From: JBBIIC01 sp037446725
GTDB taxonomy: Bacteria; Actinomycetota; Coriobacteriia; Anaerosomatales; SLCP01
Direction of reading: 5' to 3'
Assembly (NCBI GenBank): GCA_037446725.1
Contig: JBBIIC010000024.1
Location: 1-30,616 of the forward strand
DNA: 30,616 nucleotides
A model generated the notes under the pieces. The model searched no databases. It saw only the letters and a program-made list of their open reading frames with translations, and was not told the origin of the DNA. Shown in pieces: positions 1 to 8,121 of this stretch (position 1 is its first letter; each line of letters starts with the position of its first letter). The translations under genes were made by a program, and so were the position numbers.

Positions 1-15
1 CTATGATGAGTCAAC

Positions 16-38
16 GAATGTGTCGTTCGACGACATTC
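16..38 (-). terminator. Hairpin downstream of the helicase gene
   Basis: An inverted repeat reads GAATGT...ACATTC outside and GTC...GAC inside, with one bulged base and a four-base loop. It lies about 60 bases past the helicase stop. It has no clear U-tract on the minus strand, so a terminator role is only a guess. Confidence 0.3.
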
Positions 39-96
39 TTACGTGAGGCAACGGGGCAACGGGGCGTCCGAGGACCCCCGACCGCTTCGGGACGGG

Positions 97-1362
97 TTAC
101 GCCCTGCGTCCCGCGCGCCCCTTGCCGCCGCGGCGTCCGGCGCGTCGGCTCCCGGCACGCTGGCCGTTGTCGCCGCCGTTGCCACCCGAGCCCCCGCACC
201 CACCGGTCCGCACGACGACCCGCTCGGGGTCGGGCACGTGGCGCTCGGCGTAGCGGAAACCTTCGAGGTCCTCGCAGGCGAGCGTGGAGCCGAGTACGGT
301 CTCGATCTCGCGCAGCACGTCGGCCTCCTCGGCGGACAGGAAGCTGATCGCGCTGCCGCTCGCACCCGCGCGGGCGGTACGCCCGATGCGGTGCACGTAG
401 TCCTCGGCGGTGTTCGGCATGTCGTAGTTGACGACGTGGCTGATCTCGTCCACGTCGATCCCGCGCGCCACGACGTCGGTCGCGACAAGCACTGACGAGC
501 GGCCGGCCTTGAACGCGTCGAGCGCGTGCTGGCGCTGCGCCTGGCTGCGCCCGCCGTGGATCGCCGCGCTCGGCAACCCCTTGCGCTCGAGCTGGCGGCT
601 CAGGCGGTCGGCGCGGTGCTTGGTGCGCGTGAAGACGAGCGTGCGGGTGTGGCCCTGCTGCTTGAGGAGCTCGACGAGCAGGTCGGTCTTCTGCGTGCGG
701 CAGACCGGGTAGAGGGTCTGTCCGATGCGCTCCACCGGCGTGGTGGGCGGCGAGACCTCGACGCGCACTGGCTCGTGCAGCGTCGACTCGACGACCTTCA
801 GCACCCCCGGCGACATGGTCGCGGAGAAGAGCAGGTTCTGCCGGCGCGCCGGCAGCAGGCCGAGGATGCGGCTCACGTCGGGCCAGAAGCCCATGTCGAG
901 CATGCGATCGGCCTCGTCGAGCACGAGCGTCTCGACGCGCGAGAGGTCCACGGCGCCGCGCGAGTGAAGGTCGAGCAGGCGGCCGGGGCACGCGACGACG
1001 ATGTCCACGCCGCGGCGCAGCTTCTGGATCTGCGGCTGGATGCCCACTCCGCCGTAGACGACCGCGTAGCGGTGGCCCGTGCGGCGCGAGGCGTCGCGGA
1101 TGACCTCGGAGATCTGGAGTGCGAGCTCGCGGGTCGGCGTCACGATGAGAGCGCGCACACCCTGACGGGTCGGCGTGCGCTGCAGCATCGGCAGGACGAA
1201 CGCGGCCGTCTTGCCGGTACCCGTCTGCGCGACGCCGACGACGTCGCGGCCCTCAAGGATCTGCGGGATCGCCTGAGTCTGGATCGGGGTGGGGTCGGTG
1301 TAGCCCATCGCGGACACACCATCGAGAAGGCGCGGCTCAAGGCCGAGCGAGTCAAACGACAT
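97..1362 (-). CDS. DEAD-box ATP-dependent RNA helicase (RhlE-like)
   Basis: Cytoplasmic RNA helicase of superfamily 2, expected to unwind short RNA duplexes in ribosome assembly, mRNA turnover or cold adaptation. The 421-residue protein carries the motif set in order: Q motif (about 20-33), motif I AQTGTGKT (45-52), PTRELALQ (76-83), DEAD (149-152), SAT (180-182), ATDVVARGIDV (294-304) and HRIGRTARAG (324-333). Motif Ib is CPGR instead of the usual TPGR. The tail (about 386-421) is rich in Gly, Arg and Lys, as in RNA-binding extensions of RhlE/CsdA-type helicases. ATG at 1362 is chosen because AGGAG precedes it at good spacing and the Q-motif region follows at once; the frame stays open upstream to 1590, but that part has no helicase-like sequence. 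About 245 bases separate it from the divergent gene, leaving room for a long 5' leader. No partner gene helps define a specific role. Confidence 0.95.
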   Translation of the reverse strand: MSFDSLGLEPRLLDGVSAMGYTDPTPIQTQAIPQILEGRDVVGVAQTGTGKTAAFVLPMLQRTPTRQGVRALIVTPTRELALQISEVIRDASRRTGHRYAVVYGGVGIQPQIQKLRRGVDIVVACPGRLLDLHSRGAVDLSRVETLVLDEADRMLDMGFWPDVSRILGLLPARRQNLLFSATMSPGVLKVVESTLHEPVRVEVSPPTTPVERIGQTLYPVCRTQKTDLLVELLKQQGHTRTLVFTRTKHRADRLSRQLERKGLPSAAIHGGRSQAQRQHALDAFKAGRSSVLVATDVVARGIDVDEISHVVNYDMPNTAEDYVHRIGRTARAGASGSAISFLSAEEADVLREIETVLGSTLACEDLEGFRYAERHVPDPERVVVRTGGCGGSGGNGGDNGQRAGSRRAGRRGGKGRAGRRA

Positions 1363-1608
1363 CTGTCTTCTCCTGTACCGTGCGCCGCGTACGGGTCGCA
1401 CTGCGTGGCAGACGCAGCTGATCCTCTTCGCGGGCCGCATCGGGCGGCACAGGACAACCGGGTCTTGGGTGAGCTGGCGTAGTGTAGCACGGATGGGCGG
1501 ATCGCGCTCGGCCGCCACGCGACTGTCGCGCGCCTGCCGCTGGAGCCGGGCGCCGAGTGGGAAGAATCCAGGCAGGACAACCTTCGACATCCGGACGGAG
1601 TGGACCCA

Positions 1609-2019
1609 GTGGACGTAGACAACATCAAGGAGCGTTTCACCGACATCCGCGAGCGTATCCCCGAGGTGCGTGAGCGCATCGACGCGTGGCGCGAAGACCT
1701 CGAGATGCCTTCGGCGCAGACCGCCGAGACCGCCGCGGGCGCGGTGCTCGTCGGAACGGGCCTCGTTGCAGCGATCGTCAACCTGCTCGGCAACAAGCGC
1801 GACTTCTGGGCGTGGGTGCTGCCGTCCATCCTGCTCTCGGGCGGGCTTGCACTTCTGCTCACCTCGGCATTCCAGCGTCGCGGGATGCGGATCGACGCCG
1901 CTGAGGCCGCCGTCCGCGCCGAGCTCGACAGCCTCGATCCTCTTGCGCGCGCGAAGGTCCTCAAGGAGGTCGCCGAGGAGCAGCTCGCGCGCATAGGGAT
2001 GCAGGGCGCTGAGGCATAG
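1609..2019 (+). CDS. Small membrane protein, two predicted TM helices
   Basis: I do not recognise the family. The 136-residue product starts with a charged, probably helical segment (about 1-45, many Arg/Glu), then two hydrophobic helices (about 43-61 and 66-88) separated by a short NKRDFW-containing turn. It ends in a charged helical tail of about 45 residues. The layout suggests a hairpin-anchored protein with both soluble ends on the same side. GTG at 1609 is preferred because GGAG at 1597-1600 sits eight bases upstream. An in-frame GTG at 1600 would give 139 residues but has no room for a ribosome binding site. The gene stands alone, divergent from the helicase. Function unknown. Confidence 0.75.
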   Translation: MDVDNIKERFTDIRERIPEVRERIDAWREDLEMPSAQTAETAAGAVLVGTGLVAAIVNLLGNKRDFWAWVLPSILLSGGLALLLTSAFQRRGMRIDAAEAAVRAELDSLDPLARAKVLKEVAEEQLARIGMQGAEA

Positions 2020-2144
2020 CGGGACAGCGACTCGGGCACTGGCACGGTCACACCGATCGCGCGCACGGCGTTCACGGCGAATTCACACCGCGGCGGGACG
2101 ATACGCATGTAGGTTCGTGACCCTGCTGCAAGGAGGTACGGAAC

Positions 2145-2750
2145 GTGAACACCAAACGCGTCATCGCCATCGCCGCCGCGACACTCGTCGCGGGTCTGGT
2201 GATCGGTCAGATCTCCGGCGCGTTCGCCGCACGCTCGGCCGAGGCCCCGCTCCAGAACCAGGCTGCCCAGGGCGCCGCCTGTAGCGGTACCGGGCTCAGG
2301 ATCGGCCCCATGATGCGTGACGCGGGCGCCCGAATGCTCGACATCGTGGCCGACCTGACCGGGCTCTCGACCGAGGAAGTCGCCGAGCGCCGGGCAGGCG
2401 GCGAGAGCATCGAGGACATCGCCGCATCGGAGGGCGTGGACTCCGCTGACGTCGTCGCCGCTGCGATCGACACGCGCAAGGCCGCGCTCGACGAGCTCGT
2501 CGCGGACGGCACCATCACGCAGGAGCAGGCCGACGAGATGCTCGAGCGCATGAGCACGCGTCTGTCCGAGCGCATCGACTCGACCGAGGCCGGACGCGGT
2601 GGGTGCGGTACCGGCGGCGGCCGGGGCGGCTGCGGCATGGGCGGCGGCCGGGGCGGCTTCGGCGGGCCCGGTGGCGGCCAGGGTTCCTGCGGCGGTCCGG
2701 GCGGCCAGGGTGCCGGCGGTGCCTGTGGCGCCTGCCCGAACGGCCAGTAG
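2145..2750 (+). CDS. Exported protein with Gly/Cys-rich C-terminal tail
   Basis: 201-residue secreted protein. An N-terminal signal peptide (about 1-28, cleavage plausible after AFA) is followed by a helical region of about 90 residues with the pattern LTGLST-EEV-A---AGGESIEDIAASEGV and then ITQEQADEMLERM. This pattern is common in small exported actinobacterial and firmicute proteins of unknown function. From about residue 150 the protein becomes low-complexity: repeats of GGRGG, GGCG and GGPGG with six cysteines. The start is GTG with AAGGAGG (2130-2136) eight bases upstream. A strong hairpin follows the gene, and a two-component system in the same direction comes next. A metal-binding or envelope-sensing role is possible given the Cys-rich tail and the neighbours, but this is inference. 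Confidence 0.8.
   Translation: MNTKRVIAIAAATLVAGLVIGQISGAFAARSAEAPLQNQAAQGAACSGTGLRIGPMMRDAGARMLDIVADLTGLSTEEVAERRAGGESIEDIAASEGVDSADVVAAAIDTRKAALDELVADGTITQEQADEMLERMSTRLSERIDSTEAGRGGCGTGGGRGGCGMGGGRGGFGGPGGGQGSCGGPGGQGAGGACGACPNGQ
2613..2658 (+). repeat. Direct repeat inside the Gly-rich tail
   Basis: GGCGGCGGCCGGGGCGGCT (19 bases) occurs at 2613-2631 and again at 2640-2658, encoding the repeated GGGRGG units of the exported protein. Such repeats can expand or contract by slippage. Confidence 0.8.
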
Positions 2751-2767
2751 CCCAACTCGCACGACGA

Positions 2768-2798
2768 CAGGAGGCGGGCCGACACGGCCCGCCTCCTG
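2768..2798 (+). terminator. Hairpin terminator after the exported protein
   Basis: A perfect 13-bp stem, CAGGAGGCGGGCC paired with GGCCCGCCTCCTG, encloses a GACAC loop. It lies 17 bases past the stop codon and before the response-regulator promoter. It lacks a U-tract, which is common in high-GC genomes. Confidence 0.7.
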
Positions 2799-2803
2799 CG
2801 CAT

Positions 2804-2811
2804 GTCATACT
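2804..2811 (+). promoter_or_regulatory. Possible extended -10 element for the two-component operon
   Basis: TG-T-CATACT resembles an extended -10 (TGn plus a TATAAT-like hexamer). It lies between the preceding hairpin and the response-regulator start, about 30 bases before the GTG. No convincing -35 is visible. Confidence 0.3.
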
Positions 2812-2839
2812 CTGTGAACGTAGCGACAAGGAGAGTCCC

Positions 2840-3520
2840 GTGCGGACCGTTCTCGTGATCGACGACAACGAGAAGATCGTCGACGTGCTCTCGGAATACC
2901 TGCACGCCGAGGGCTTCGCGACGCTCGGTGCATCCGACGGGCACGAGGGCCTTACGCTCGCCGAGGAACACCGGCCCGACCTCGCGCTCGTGGACGTCAT
3001 GCTCCCCGGCATCGATGGCATCGAGCTCACGCGGCGCTTCCAGGTGCTCGACGTCCCCGTCATCCTCGTCACCGCCCGCACCGACGAGATCGACCGCCTC
3101 ATCGGGCTTGAGGTGGGCGCCGACGACTACGTGACCAAGCCGTTCAGCCCGCGCGAGGTCGTCGCCCGCGTCAAGGCGGTGCTACGCAGGGCCGACCGCG
3201 CCTCGCGCACCGAGGGTGCCGCGCGCATCACCCTCGGCGACCTGGAGATCGACCCCGAGCGGCGCACCGTGCGCGTGGGCGATCGGGCTGTCGATCTCAC
3301 CCGCTCGGAGTTCGACCTGCTCGCGGCGATGGCCGCACACCCCGGCAGGGTCTACACGCGTGGCCAGCTCCTCGAGATCGTCTCAGGTGAGGCCTTCGAG
3401 GGCTACGAGCGCACGATCGACGCGCACGTCAAGAACGTGCGCCGCAAGCTCGGCGAAGACCCTCGTTCGCCCCGGCACGTGAAGACCGTCATCGGCGTCG
3501 GCTACAAGGTCGAGGGCTGA
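2840..3520 (+). CDS. OmpR/PhoB-type response regulator
   Basis: Cytoplasmic transcription factor of a two-component system. The 226-residue protein has an N-terminal receiver domain with acidic pocket D8-D9, phospho-acceptor D52 (in LVDVMLPG), conserved T78 and K100 (in VTKPF). A C-terminal winged helix-turn-helix (about 128-226) ends in the characteristic VIGVGYKVEG. All key receiver residues are present, so it should be phosphorylated by a partner kinase. GTG at 2840 follows AAGGAG at good spacing; the frame is open further upstream but without receiver-like sequence. The kinase gene starts three bases after its stop, so the two are co-transcribed and probably form a cognate pair. Target genes cannot be read from the sequence; the upstream exported protein is a candidate. 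Confidence 0.95.
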   Translation: MRTVLVIDDNEKIVDVLSEYLHAEGFATLGASDGHEGLTLAEEHRPDLALVDVMLPGIDGIELTRRFQVLDVPVILVTARTDEIDRLIGLEVGADDYVTKPFSPREVVARVKAVLRRADRASRTEGAARITLGDLEIDPERRTVRVGDRAVDLTRSEFDLLAAMAAHPGRVYTRGQLLEIVSGEAFEGYERTIDAHVKNVRRKLGEDPRSPRHVKTVIGVGYKVEG

Positions 3521-3523
3521 GCC

Positions 3524-4633
3524 GTGGCGCGCTCCGGGCTGTTCTGGCGCATCTTCCTCGGGACGCTCTCCGCGGGGCTGGGCGCCGTGCTTGCGGTGAG
3601 CCTCGTCACGCGCGAGGTGTTCCTGCGCGCGCTCAGCGCGTACGCGCAGACCCTCCCGTCTCATCGCGGCATGGGCATGATGGGGCCGGGCCGGGCCGCC
3701 GCACTCGGCGCGGCGGAGCAGGCGTTCCTCGCGAGCGTGGACCGCGGCGTGTTGCTCGGGGCCCTCGTGGCGACCGTCTTCGCCGCGCTCGCCGCTTTCC
3801 TGCTCGCACGCTCGCTGAGCCGGCCGCTCGCCGAGCTGGAGGAAGGCGCGTCGGTGGTCGCCGCGGGTGACCTTGCCCACCGGGTGGAAGTCAGCGGTCC
3901 CGGGGAGATCGTCGCGCTGGGCGAGAGCTTCAACGCGATGGCGGGGTCGCTGCAGCGGGCAGAGGAGCTGCGTCGGCGCATGGTAGCCGACGTCGCCCAC
4001 GAGATCCGCAACCCGCTTGCCGCGGCACGAGTGCAGGCAGAGGGCATGGCCGAGGGCGTGCTGCCCGCCGAGCCCACACGCCTCGACTCGCTGGTCGAGG
4101 ACCTTGCGCACCTCTCGCGTATCGTCGACGACCTGCAGGAGCTCGCCGTCGCCGAGGCCGGCCGGCTCTCCTACGACATGCGTCCGACGGACATCGCCGC
4201 ACTAGCATCCGCCGAGACCCAGCGCGCCCGCAACCTCGCACGGCCGGGGGTGGAGGTGCGGTCGCGCGTGCCCGCCGAACCGGTGACCGTGCTCGGCGAC
4301 GAAGGCCGGCTCTCGCAGGTGCTGCGAAACCTCCTCGGCAACGCCCTGCGGCACACGATCGAGGGGCACATCGAGGTGGAGGTCGTCACCGACGGCGGGT
4401 TCGCCGAGGTGCTCGTCCACGACACCGGCCCGGGAATCGACGCCGAAAGCCTGCCCCACATCTTCGAGCGCTTCTATCGCGCGGACTCCGCGCGCACCGT
4501 CGCGACAGGCGGCGCGGGGCTCGGTCTGTCGATCAGCCGCCACATCGTCGAGGACCACAGTGGCGAGGTGCTCGCGCGCAGCGAGCCCGGCAGCGGCGCC
4601 ACGGTGGGCTTCCGCTTGCCGTTGGCGCGCTGA
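3524..4633 (+). CDS. Sensor histidine kinase with HAMP domain
   Basis: 369-residue membrane kinase, the likely partner of the response regulator just upstream (three-base gap). Order of parts: TM1 (about 8-28), short extracytoplasmic segment (about 30-74), TM2 (about 75-96), HAMP (about 97-148), HisKA dimerisation helix with phospho-accepting H159 in VAHEIRNPLA, then HATPase_c with N box (N269, N273), G1 DTGPGID (300-306), F box FERFYRAD and G2 GGAGLGLSI (329-337). The sensor loop is very small and contains HRGMGMMGPG, a Met/His-rich patch that could bind Cu(I), Ag(I) or another soft metal; that is inference. Start is GTG at 3524, next to the regulator's stop. It abuts the convergent gene on the other strand with no intergenic base. 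Confidence 0.95.
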   Translation: MARSGLFWRIFLGTLSAGLGAVLAVSLVTREVFLRALSAYAQTLPSHRGMGMMGPGRAAALGAAEQAFLASVDRGVLLGALVATVFAALAAFLLARSLSRPLAELEEGASVVAAGDLAHRVEVSGPGEIVALGESFNAMAGSLQRAEELRRRMVADVAHEIRNPLAAARVQAEGMAEGVLPAEPTRLDSLVEDLAHLSRIVDDLQELAVAEAGRLSYDMRPTDIAALASAETQRARNLARPGVEVRSRVPAEPVTVLGDEGRLSQVLRNLLGNALRHTIEGHIEVEVVTDGGFAEVLVHDTGPGIDAESLPHIFERFYRADSARTVATGGAGLGLSISRHIVEDHSGEVLARSEPGSGATVGFRLPLAR

Positions 4634-4945
4634 TCAGTCGGCGCCCTCCGCGCCCGCCTTGCCCGCCCGGTACAGGCCGAGCATGAACCGGTGTGGTCCG
4701 GGGGTACCCGGCGGAACGAACGCGACGCGGTCGCCGGGCCTGATGAGCCCGTCCAGGCTCTGGACCACGTGGTTGATGAACACGCCTTCGATCTCATCGA
4801 CCGGCAGGTCCAGCTCGACGGCGACCCCGCGCGCCGGGACACCCTCCGCGGGCACCTCGAACTCGACCACGGAAGGCAGCTCCCGCTCCTGCCTGAGTGA
4901 GTGAAGCAGGCCGAACATGCGGATGGTCGCGGTTCCGTCAGGCAC
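4634..4945 (-). CDS. MoaD/ThiS-like beta-grasp protein with extended C-terminus
   Basis: About 103 residues with the beta-grasp signature of the sulfur-carrier superfamily: an ATIRMFGLL first strand, a central region with GVFINHVVQSLDGLI and then RPGDRVAFVPPGTPG, matching the N-grvv--d--L-dGD-VallPPv pattern of MoaD/ThiS. Canonical members end in Gly-Gly, which is adenylated and thiocarboxylated. This one continues for about 20 residues after PPGTPG (HRFMLGLYRAG and a charged tail) and has no terminal GG, so it may not act as a classical sulfur donor. The start is uncertain: GTG at 4945 (weak GGAAG upstream), GTG at 4951, or ATG at 4918, which would cut the first strand. The open frame continues upstream with a CPRC motif but has no start codon there. 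No moeB/thiF or moaE is nearby. Confidence 0.65.
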   Translation of the reverse strand: MPDGTATIRMFGLLHSLRQERELPSVVEFEVPAEGVPARGVAVELDLPVDEIEGVFINHVVQSLDGLIRPGDRVAFVPPGTPGPHRFMLGLYRAGKAGAEGAD

Positions 4946-5060
4946 GAACACATCACTTCCGATCTCGTGAGGACAGCGCGGACAGAGACCACTGGCGTGT
5001 AGATACCCCAGCCGCGGGGCTGCCTCTTCCCGGACGCCCGCCGCCCGGTGCCCGACCCCG

Positions 5061-5480
5061 CTACCTGACGGCGACCTCGAGCACGAACTCGTCCTCCGGC
5101 TCCACGTCCGTCTCCCACGGCCGGCGATAGACGAGCACGAGCGTCCCGCTCTCACCAGAGGTCTGTGCGGCCGTGAACGTGAAGACGTCCGTGCCGGCCG
5201 CACCGACCACGTTCTCGCCTTCCGGGTCGGCCTCGTGAACCGGCGCCGCCGAACCGTCGAGCACGCCGGGGATCTCGATCGCCTCCCACGAGTAGCCGGT
5301 ACTCGGATTGGACTCGAGCCTCACCGCAAGTTCCTGGCCCGGATCGAGCGTCACCGAACCGCCATCGTCCTCGGCCGTGGCGACGACCTGTCCGCCCCCG
5401 GAATCGCACCCCGTCAGCGCAAGGCCTATCAGGAGCGCTGCGGCCAGGGCGAATGCCTTCGTGCCGATCCTGCAACGCAT
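5061..5480 (-). CDS. Chagasin/I42-type cysteine peptidase inhibitor lipoprotein
   Basis: 139 residues. The N-terminus is a lipoprotein signal with lipobox LTGC (Cys25), so the mature protein should be membrane-anchored outside the cell. The rest fits the MEROPS I42 family (chagasin fold): the conserved NPSTGYSWE loop (58-66) and the RRPWE loop (119-123) correspond to the NPTTGY and RPW loops that insert into the active site of papain-like peptidases. Bacterial members are often single small lipoproteins of this length. ATG at 5480 gives a proper signal peptide and has a G-rich ribosome binding site upstream. It follows the SDR gene in the same direction after an 83-base gap. No obvious papain-like target is encoded in the window. 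Confidence 0.85.
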   Translation of the reverse strand: MRCRIGTKAFALAAALLIGLALTGCDSGGGQVVATAEDDGGSVTLDPGQELAVRLESNPSTGYSWEAIEIPGVLDGSAAPVHEADPEGENVVGAAGTDVFTFTAAQTSGESGTLVLVYRRPWETDVEPEDEFVLEVAVR

Positions 5481-5563
5481 GGCGAACACCCCCTTCGCGC
5501 CACCGCGACACGCGGTGCGCACCCTCTTGGACGCGCGGCGCGCGCCCCCGTTCACATCCGCGC

Positions 5564-6421
5564 TCACGTTGCGCGAACGAGCTCCTCGCTCGCGTCCCAC
5601 AGCGCCGCCTGCGCCGCCGCGTCGTGACTGGGACGCGAGGACCGGTGCGAGCGGCGTCGGTAGAAGTACTTGCCGCTGACCCCCTCGACGTCGAACGACG
5701 CCGCCAGCCACACGAGTGTGTCCGCCCCCTGCTCGGGTGTCGCCGCGATCAGTGGGGATACGCGGTGGATGAACGTGCCGAAGAGCCCGTACCCTGCCGC
5801 CCCGAACCCGCTGTGAACGAGGCCCGGATGCATGACCGTGCTCGTCACACCGGTGCTCGTCACCCGGCGGGCGTGTTCGTAGCAGAACATGATGTTGGCG
5901 AGCTTGGACTGCGCATACGCGCCGAAGGGGCTCCAACCTCTCTTCAGGTTCAGGTCGTCGAGGCGCAGGCCGCGCCAGGCGGCGCGGTGCGCGTCGCTCG
6001 ACACGGTGACGACCCGCGCCGGCGCGGACTCGACGAGCAGCGGTTGCAGCTCGCCGCAGAGCACGAAGTGCGCGAGGTGGTTGACCTGGAAGGTCATCTC
6101 GTTGCCCTGAGGGGTGACGAGCCGTGCGGGATGGATCGCCCCCGCATTGGCGACGAAGACGTCGAGGCGGTCGAAGCGCCTCTGGCACTCGGCGGCCATC
6201 CGTCGCACGTCGTCGAGGTCGGCGAAGTCCGCGAGGACCAGGCTCGTGCGCTCGCTCCCGGTGGCCTCGGCGACCACGGCCTGCGCCCGCTCGCCCCGCC
6301 CGGCGTCACGCGCGTGCATGACGATCTCGGCCCCGAGGCGCGCGAGCTCGGTCGCGGCCGCGAGTCCGATGCCGCTGCTCGCGCCGGTGATGAGCACGCG
6401 CTTGCCGGTCATGTCGCCCAT
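5564..6421 (-). CDS. Short-chain dehydrogenase, retinol dehydrogenase-like
   Basis: 285-residue classical SDR oxidoreductase. Visible motifs: TGASSGIG cofactor loop (12-19), NAG (92-94), N114 in QVNHLAHF, SS at 141-142, and the catalytic YAQSK (Y169, K173) followed by LAN. The NHLAHF, SSDAH and QSKLAN combination is typical of the retinol-dehydrogenase/protochlorophyllide-reductase-like branch, often annotated as retinol dehydrogenase. That name reflects similarity, and the substrate is unknown. ATG at 6421 has AGGGGG upstream; ATG at 6412 is an alternative. The gene diverges from the YbjT-like/heliorhodopsin pair across 127 bases, so the two units could share regulation. The link to a rhodopsin is suggestive but unproven. 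Confidence 0.85.
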   Translation of the reverse strand: MGDMTGKRVLITGASSGIGLAAATELARLGAEIVMHARDAGRGERAQAVVAEATGSERTSLVLADFADLDDVRRMAAECQRRFDRLDVFVANAGAIHPARLVTPQGNEMTFQVNHLAHFVLCGELQPLLVESAPARVVTVSSDAHRAAWRGLRLDDLNLKRGWSPFGAYAQSKLANIMFCYEHARRVTSTGVTSTVMHPGLVHSGFGAAGYGLFGTFIHRVSPLIAATPEQGADTLVWLAASFDVEGVSGKYFYRRRSHRSSRPSHDAAAQAALWDASEELVRAT

Positions 6422-6548
6422 CGCCGTCCCCCTCAGCTCCAGCGCAGCGCCCGCGCCCATGCGCTCATGGAACGTCAGTACCCTGTTTCCGAACGCCGGA
6501 CACCCCACACGGGTATACACCTGCCAGCATGCCCGAACGAGGGGGGAC

Positions 6549-8096
6549 GTGAACACCCAGACCCACCAGAGCGGCCTCGTGCTCGTGAGTGCCGCCAACG
6601 GCTACATCGGATCGCGACTTCTCGATGAACTCGTGCGCCGGGGGTTCGACGTGCGAGCCTCCGCTCGATCGCCTCGGAAGGTGCGCGCGCCCCGGAGTAT
6701 CGAGGTCGTGCAGGCCGATGCGCTCGACGCGGACGCGGTCCGCGCATCGATGGAGGGTGTGCGCACCGCGTTCTACCTCGTGCACACGCTCGGCGGCGGT
6801 GCCGGCTACGCCGACCGCGACCGCTCGGCGGCCCGCATCTTCGCCGAGTCCGCCCGCGACGCGGGCGTTGAGCGCATCGTCTACCTCGGCGGCCTGGGCG
6901 ACACGAGCATCGACCTCTCGGAGCACCTCGCGAGCCGCCAGGAGGTCGGCCGGGTGCTGGCGTCGACGGGCGTCCCGGTCATCGAGTTCCGGGCGTCGAT
7001 CGTGGTCGGCAGCGGCTCGACCTCGTTCGAGATGATCCGAAACCTCGTCGAGAAGCTGCCGGCGATGACCACCCCGAAGTGGGTGCGCATGCCCGCGCAG
7101 CCCATCGCGATCTCAGACGTCCTCTCCTACCTGGTGGGCGCGATCGAGCTGCCGCCGCGCGAGCAACCCCACACCGTCTACGAGATCGGCGGGACCGACA
7201 TCGTCACGTACGGGGACCTGCTGCGCCTCTACGCGCGCCTGCGCGGGTTGCGCCGGCTCATCATCCCGGTGCCGTTCCTCTCGCCGGGGTTGTCCGGCTG
7301 GTGGCTCTACCTGTTCACGCCGAAGCAGGCCACGGTGGGCAGGCAGCTTGCCGAGTCGCTGCGCTTCCCCACCGTGGTCTCGAGTTACGCAGCCGCCCGT
7401 GACTTCCCCGACATCCGGCCGATGGGTGCCGAGGCCGCAGTGCGCCGCGCGTTCGCCGCCGAAGACGAGGCGTTCGCCGCGACGTGCTGGTCCGACGAGT
7501 TCCGCGGCACGACGGCACCGGTCGGGCTCGTCCGCGAGGGGCGCTACGTCGACTCGCGCACCATCCACGCCCATTGCCCGCCCGAGGCGGCCTTCGACCC
7601 CATCGCGTGCATCGGCGGCGAGCGCGGCTGGTACGCCTTCGACACGCTCTGGGACATCCGGGGCTTCATCGACATCGTCTTCGGCGGTCCGGGCCACCAG
7701 CGAGGCCGCCGCGACCAGTACGCGCTCGTCGAGGGCGACTACCTCGAGTGGTGGCGCGTGGAGACCGTGCGCCCACCCAGGCTGCTGCGGCTTCACGCGG
7801 AGATGCGCATCCCCGGCAGCGGCTGGCTGCAGTACGAGCTCGAGCCGGACGCGGAAGGCACCCTCGTGCGCCAAACGGCGATCTTCGATGCGAAGGGCCT
7901 GCTCGGCCGGGCGTACTGGTATCTGGTGCTCCCGTTCCACCACTTCGTGTTCGAAGGGACGCTTAAGGGGATAGACAGGGAGTGCCGGGCGCTCGTCGAC
8001 GGTCCCAACACCTGTCCGCTTCCGGGAGCCTCCGAGCTTGCGCTCGAGCGGCGAGAGAGGGAGGACGCCGGGCACAATCTGTCGCGTAGTACGTGA
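6549..8096 (+). CDS. YbjT-like NAD(P)-binding protein with DUF2867 domain
   Basis: 515 residues. The N-terminal half is an atypical-SDR/NmrA-like Rossmann domain: SAANGYIGSRL (14-24) replaces the usual TGATGFIG loop, followed by VRASARS and the VYLGGLGD strand (111-118). The catalytic Tyr-Lys pair of true epimerases is not obvious. The C-terminal part (about 360-510) matches DUF2867, with the GWYAFDTLWDIRGFID and GRAYWYLVLPFHHFVF signatures. E. coli YbjT has the N-terminal type of fold. Function is unknown; a redox or lipid/quinone-related role is often guessed. GTG at 6549 follows a G-rich site. The heliorhodopsin gene begins 25 bases after the stop in the same direction, so co-transcription is likely. 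The frame is open upstream to 6114, but that part is antisense to the SDR. Confidence 0.85.
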   Translation: MNTQTHQSGLVLVSAANGYIGSRLLDELVRRGFDVRASARSPRKVRAPRSIEVVQADALDADAVRASMEGVRTAFYLVHTLGGGAGYADRDRSAARIFAESARDAGVERIVYLGGLGDTSIDLSEHLASRQEVGRVLASTGVPVIEFRASIVVGSGSTSFEMIRNLVEKLPAMTTPKWVRMPAQPIAISDVLSYLVGAIELPPREQPHTVYEIGGTDIVTYGDLLRLYARLRGLRRLIIPVPFLSPGLSGWWLYLFTPKQATVGRQLAESLRFPTVVSSYAAARDFPDIRPMGAEAAVRRAFAAEDEAFAATCWSDEFRGTTAPVGLVREGRYVDSRTIHAHCPPEAAFDPIACIGGERGWYAFDTLWDIRGFIDIVFGGPGHQRGRRDQYALVEGDYLEWWRVETVRPPRLLRLHAEMRIPGSGWLQYELEPDAEGTLVRQTAIFDAKGLLGRAYWYLVLPFHHFVFEGTLKGIDRECRALVDGPNTCPLPGASELALERREREDAGHNLSRST

Positions 8097-8121
8097 GAGA
8101 CCCGAGGGAAGGGGCGGCGAG

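Noticed and set aside
55..70. Short tandem GGGGCAAC repeat downstream of the helicase
   Set aside because: There are only two copies of an 8-base unit; it is too short to be meaningful and is not CRISPR-like.
526..1482. Plus-strand open frame opposite the helicase
   Set aside because: It is a shadow of the helicase gene, with no ribosome binding site and Arg/Leu/Asp-biased sequence without recognisable domains.
6470..6530. Possible ECF-type promoter (GGAAC) and weak inverted repeat between the SDR and YbjT-like genes
   Set aside because: GGAAC and TTTCC elements are present, but no matching -10 or symmetric operator of convincing length was found.
6114..6548. N-terminal extension of the YbjT-like protein
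   Set aside because: The extra 145 codons are antisense to the SDR and lack protein-like features; GTG at 6549 has a good ribosome binding site.
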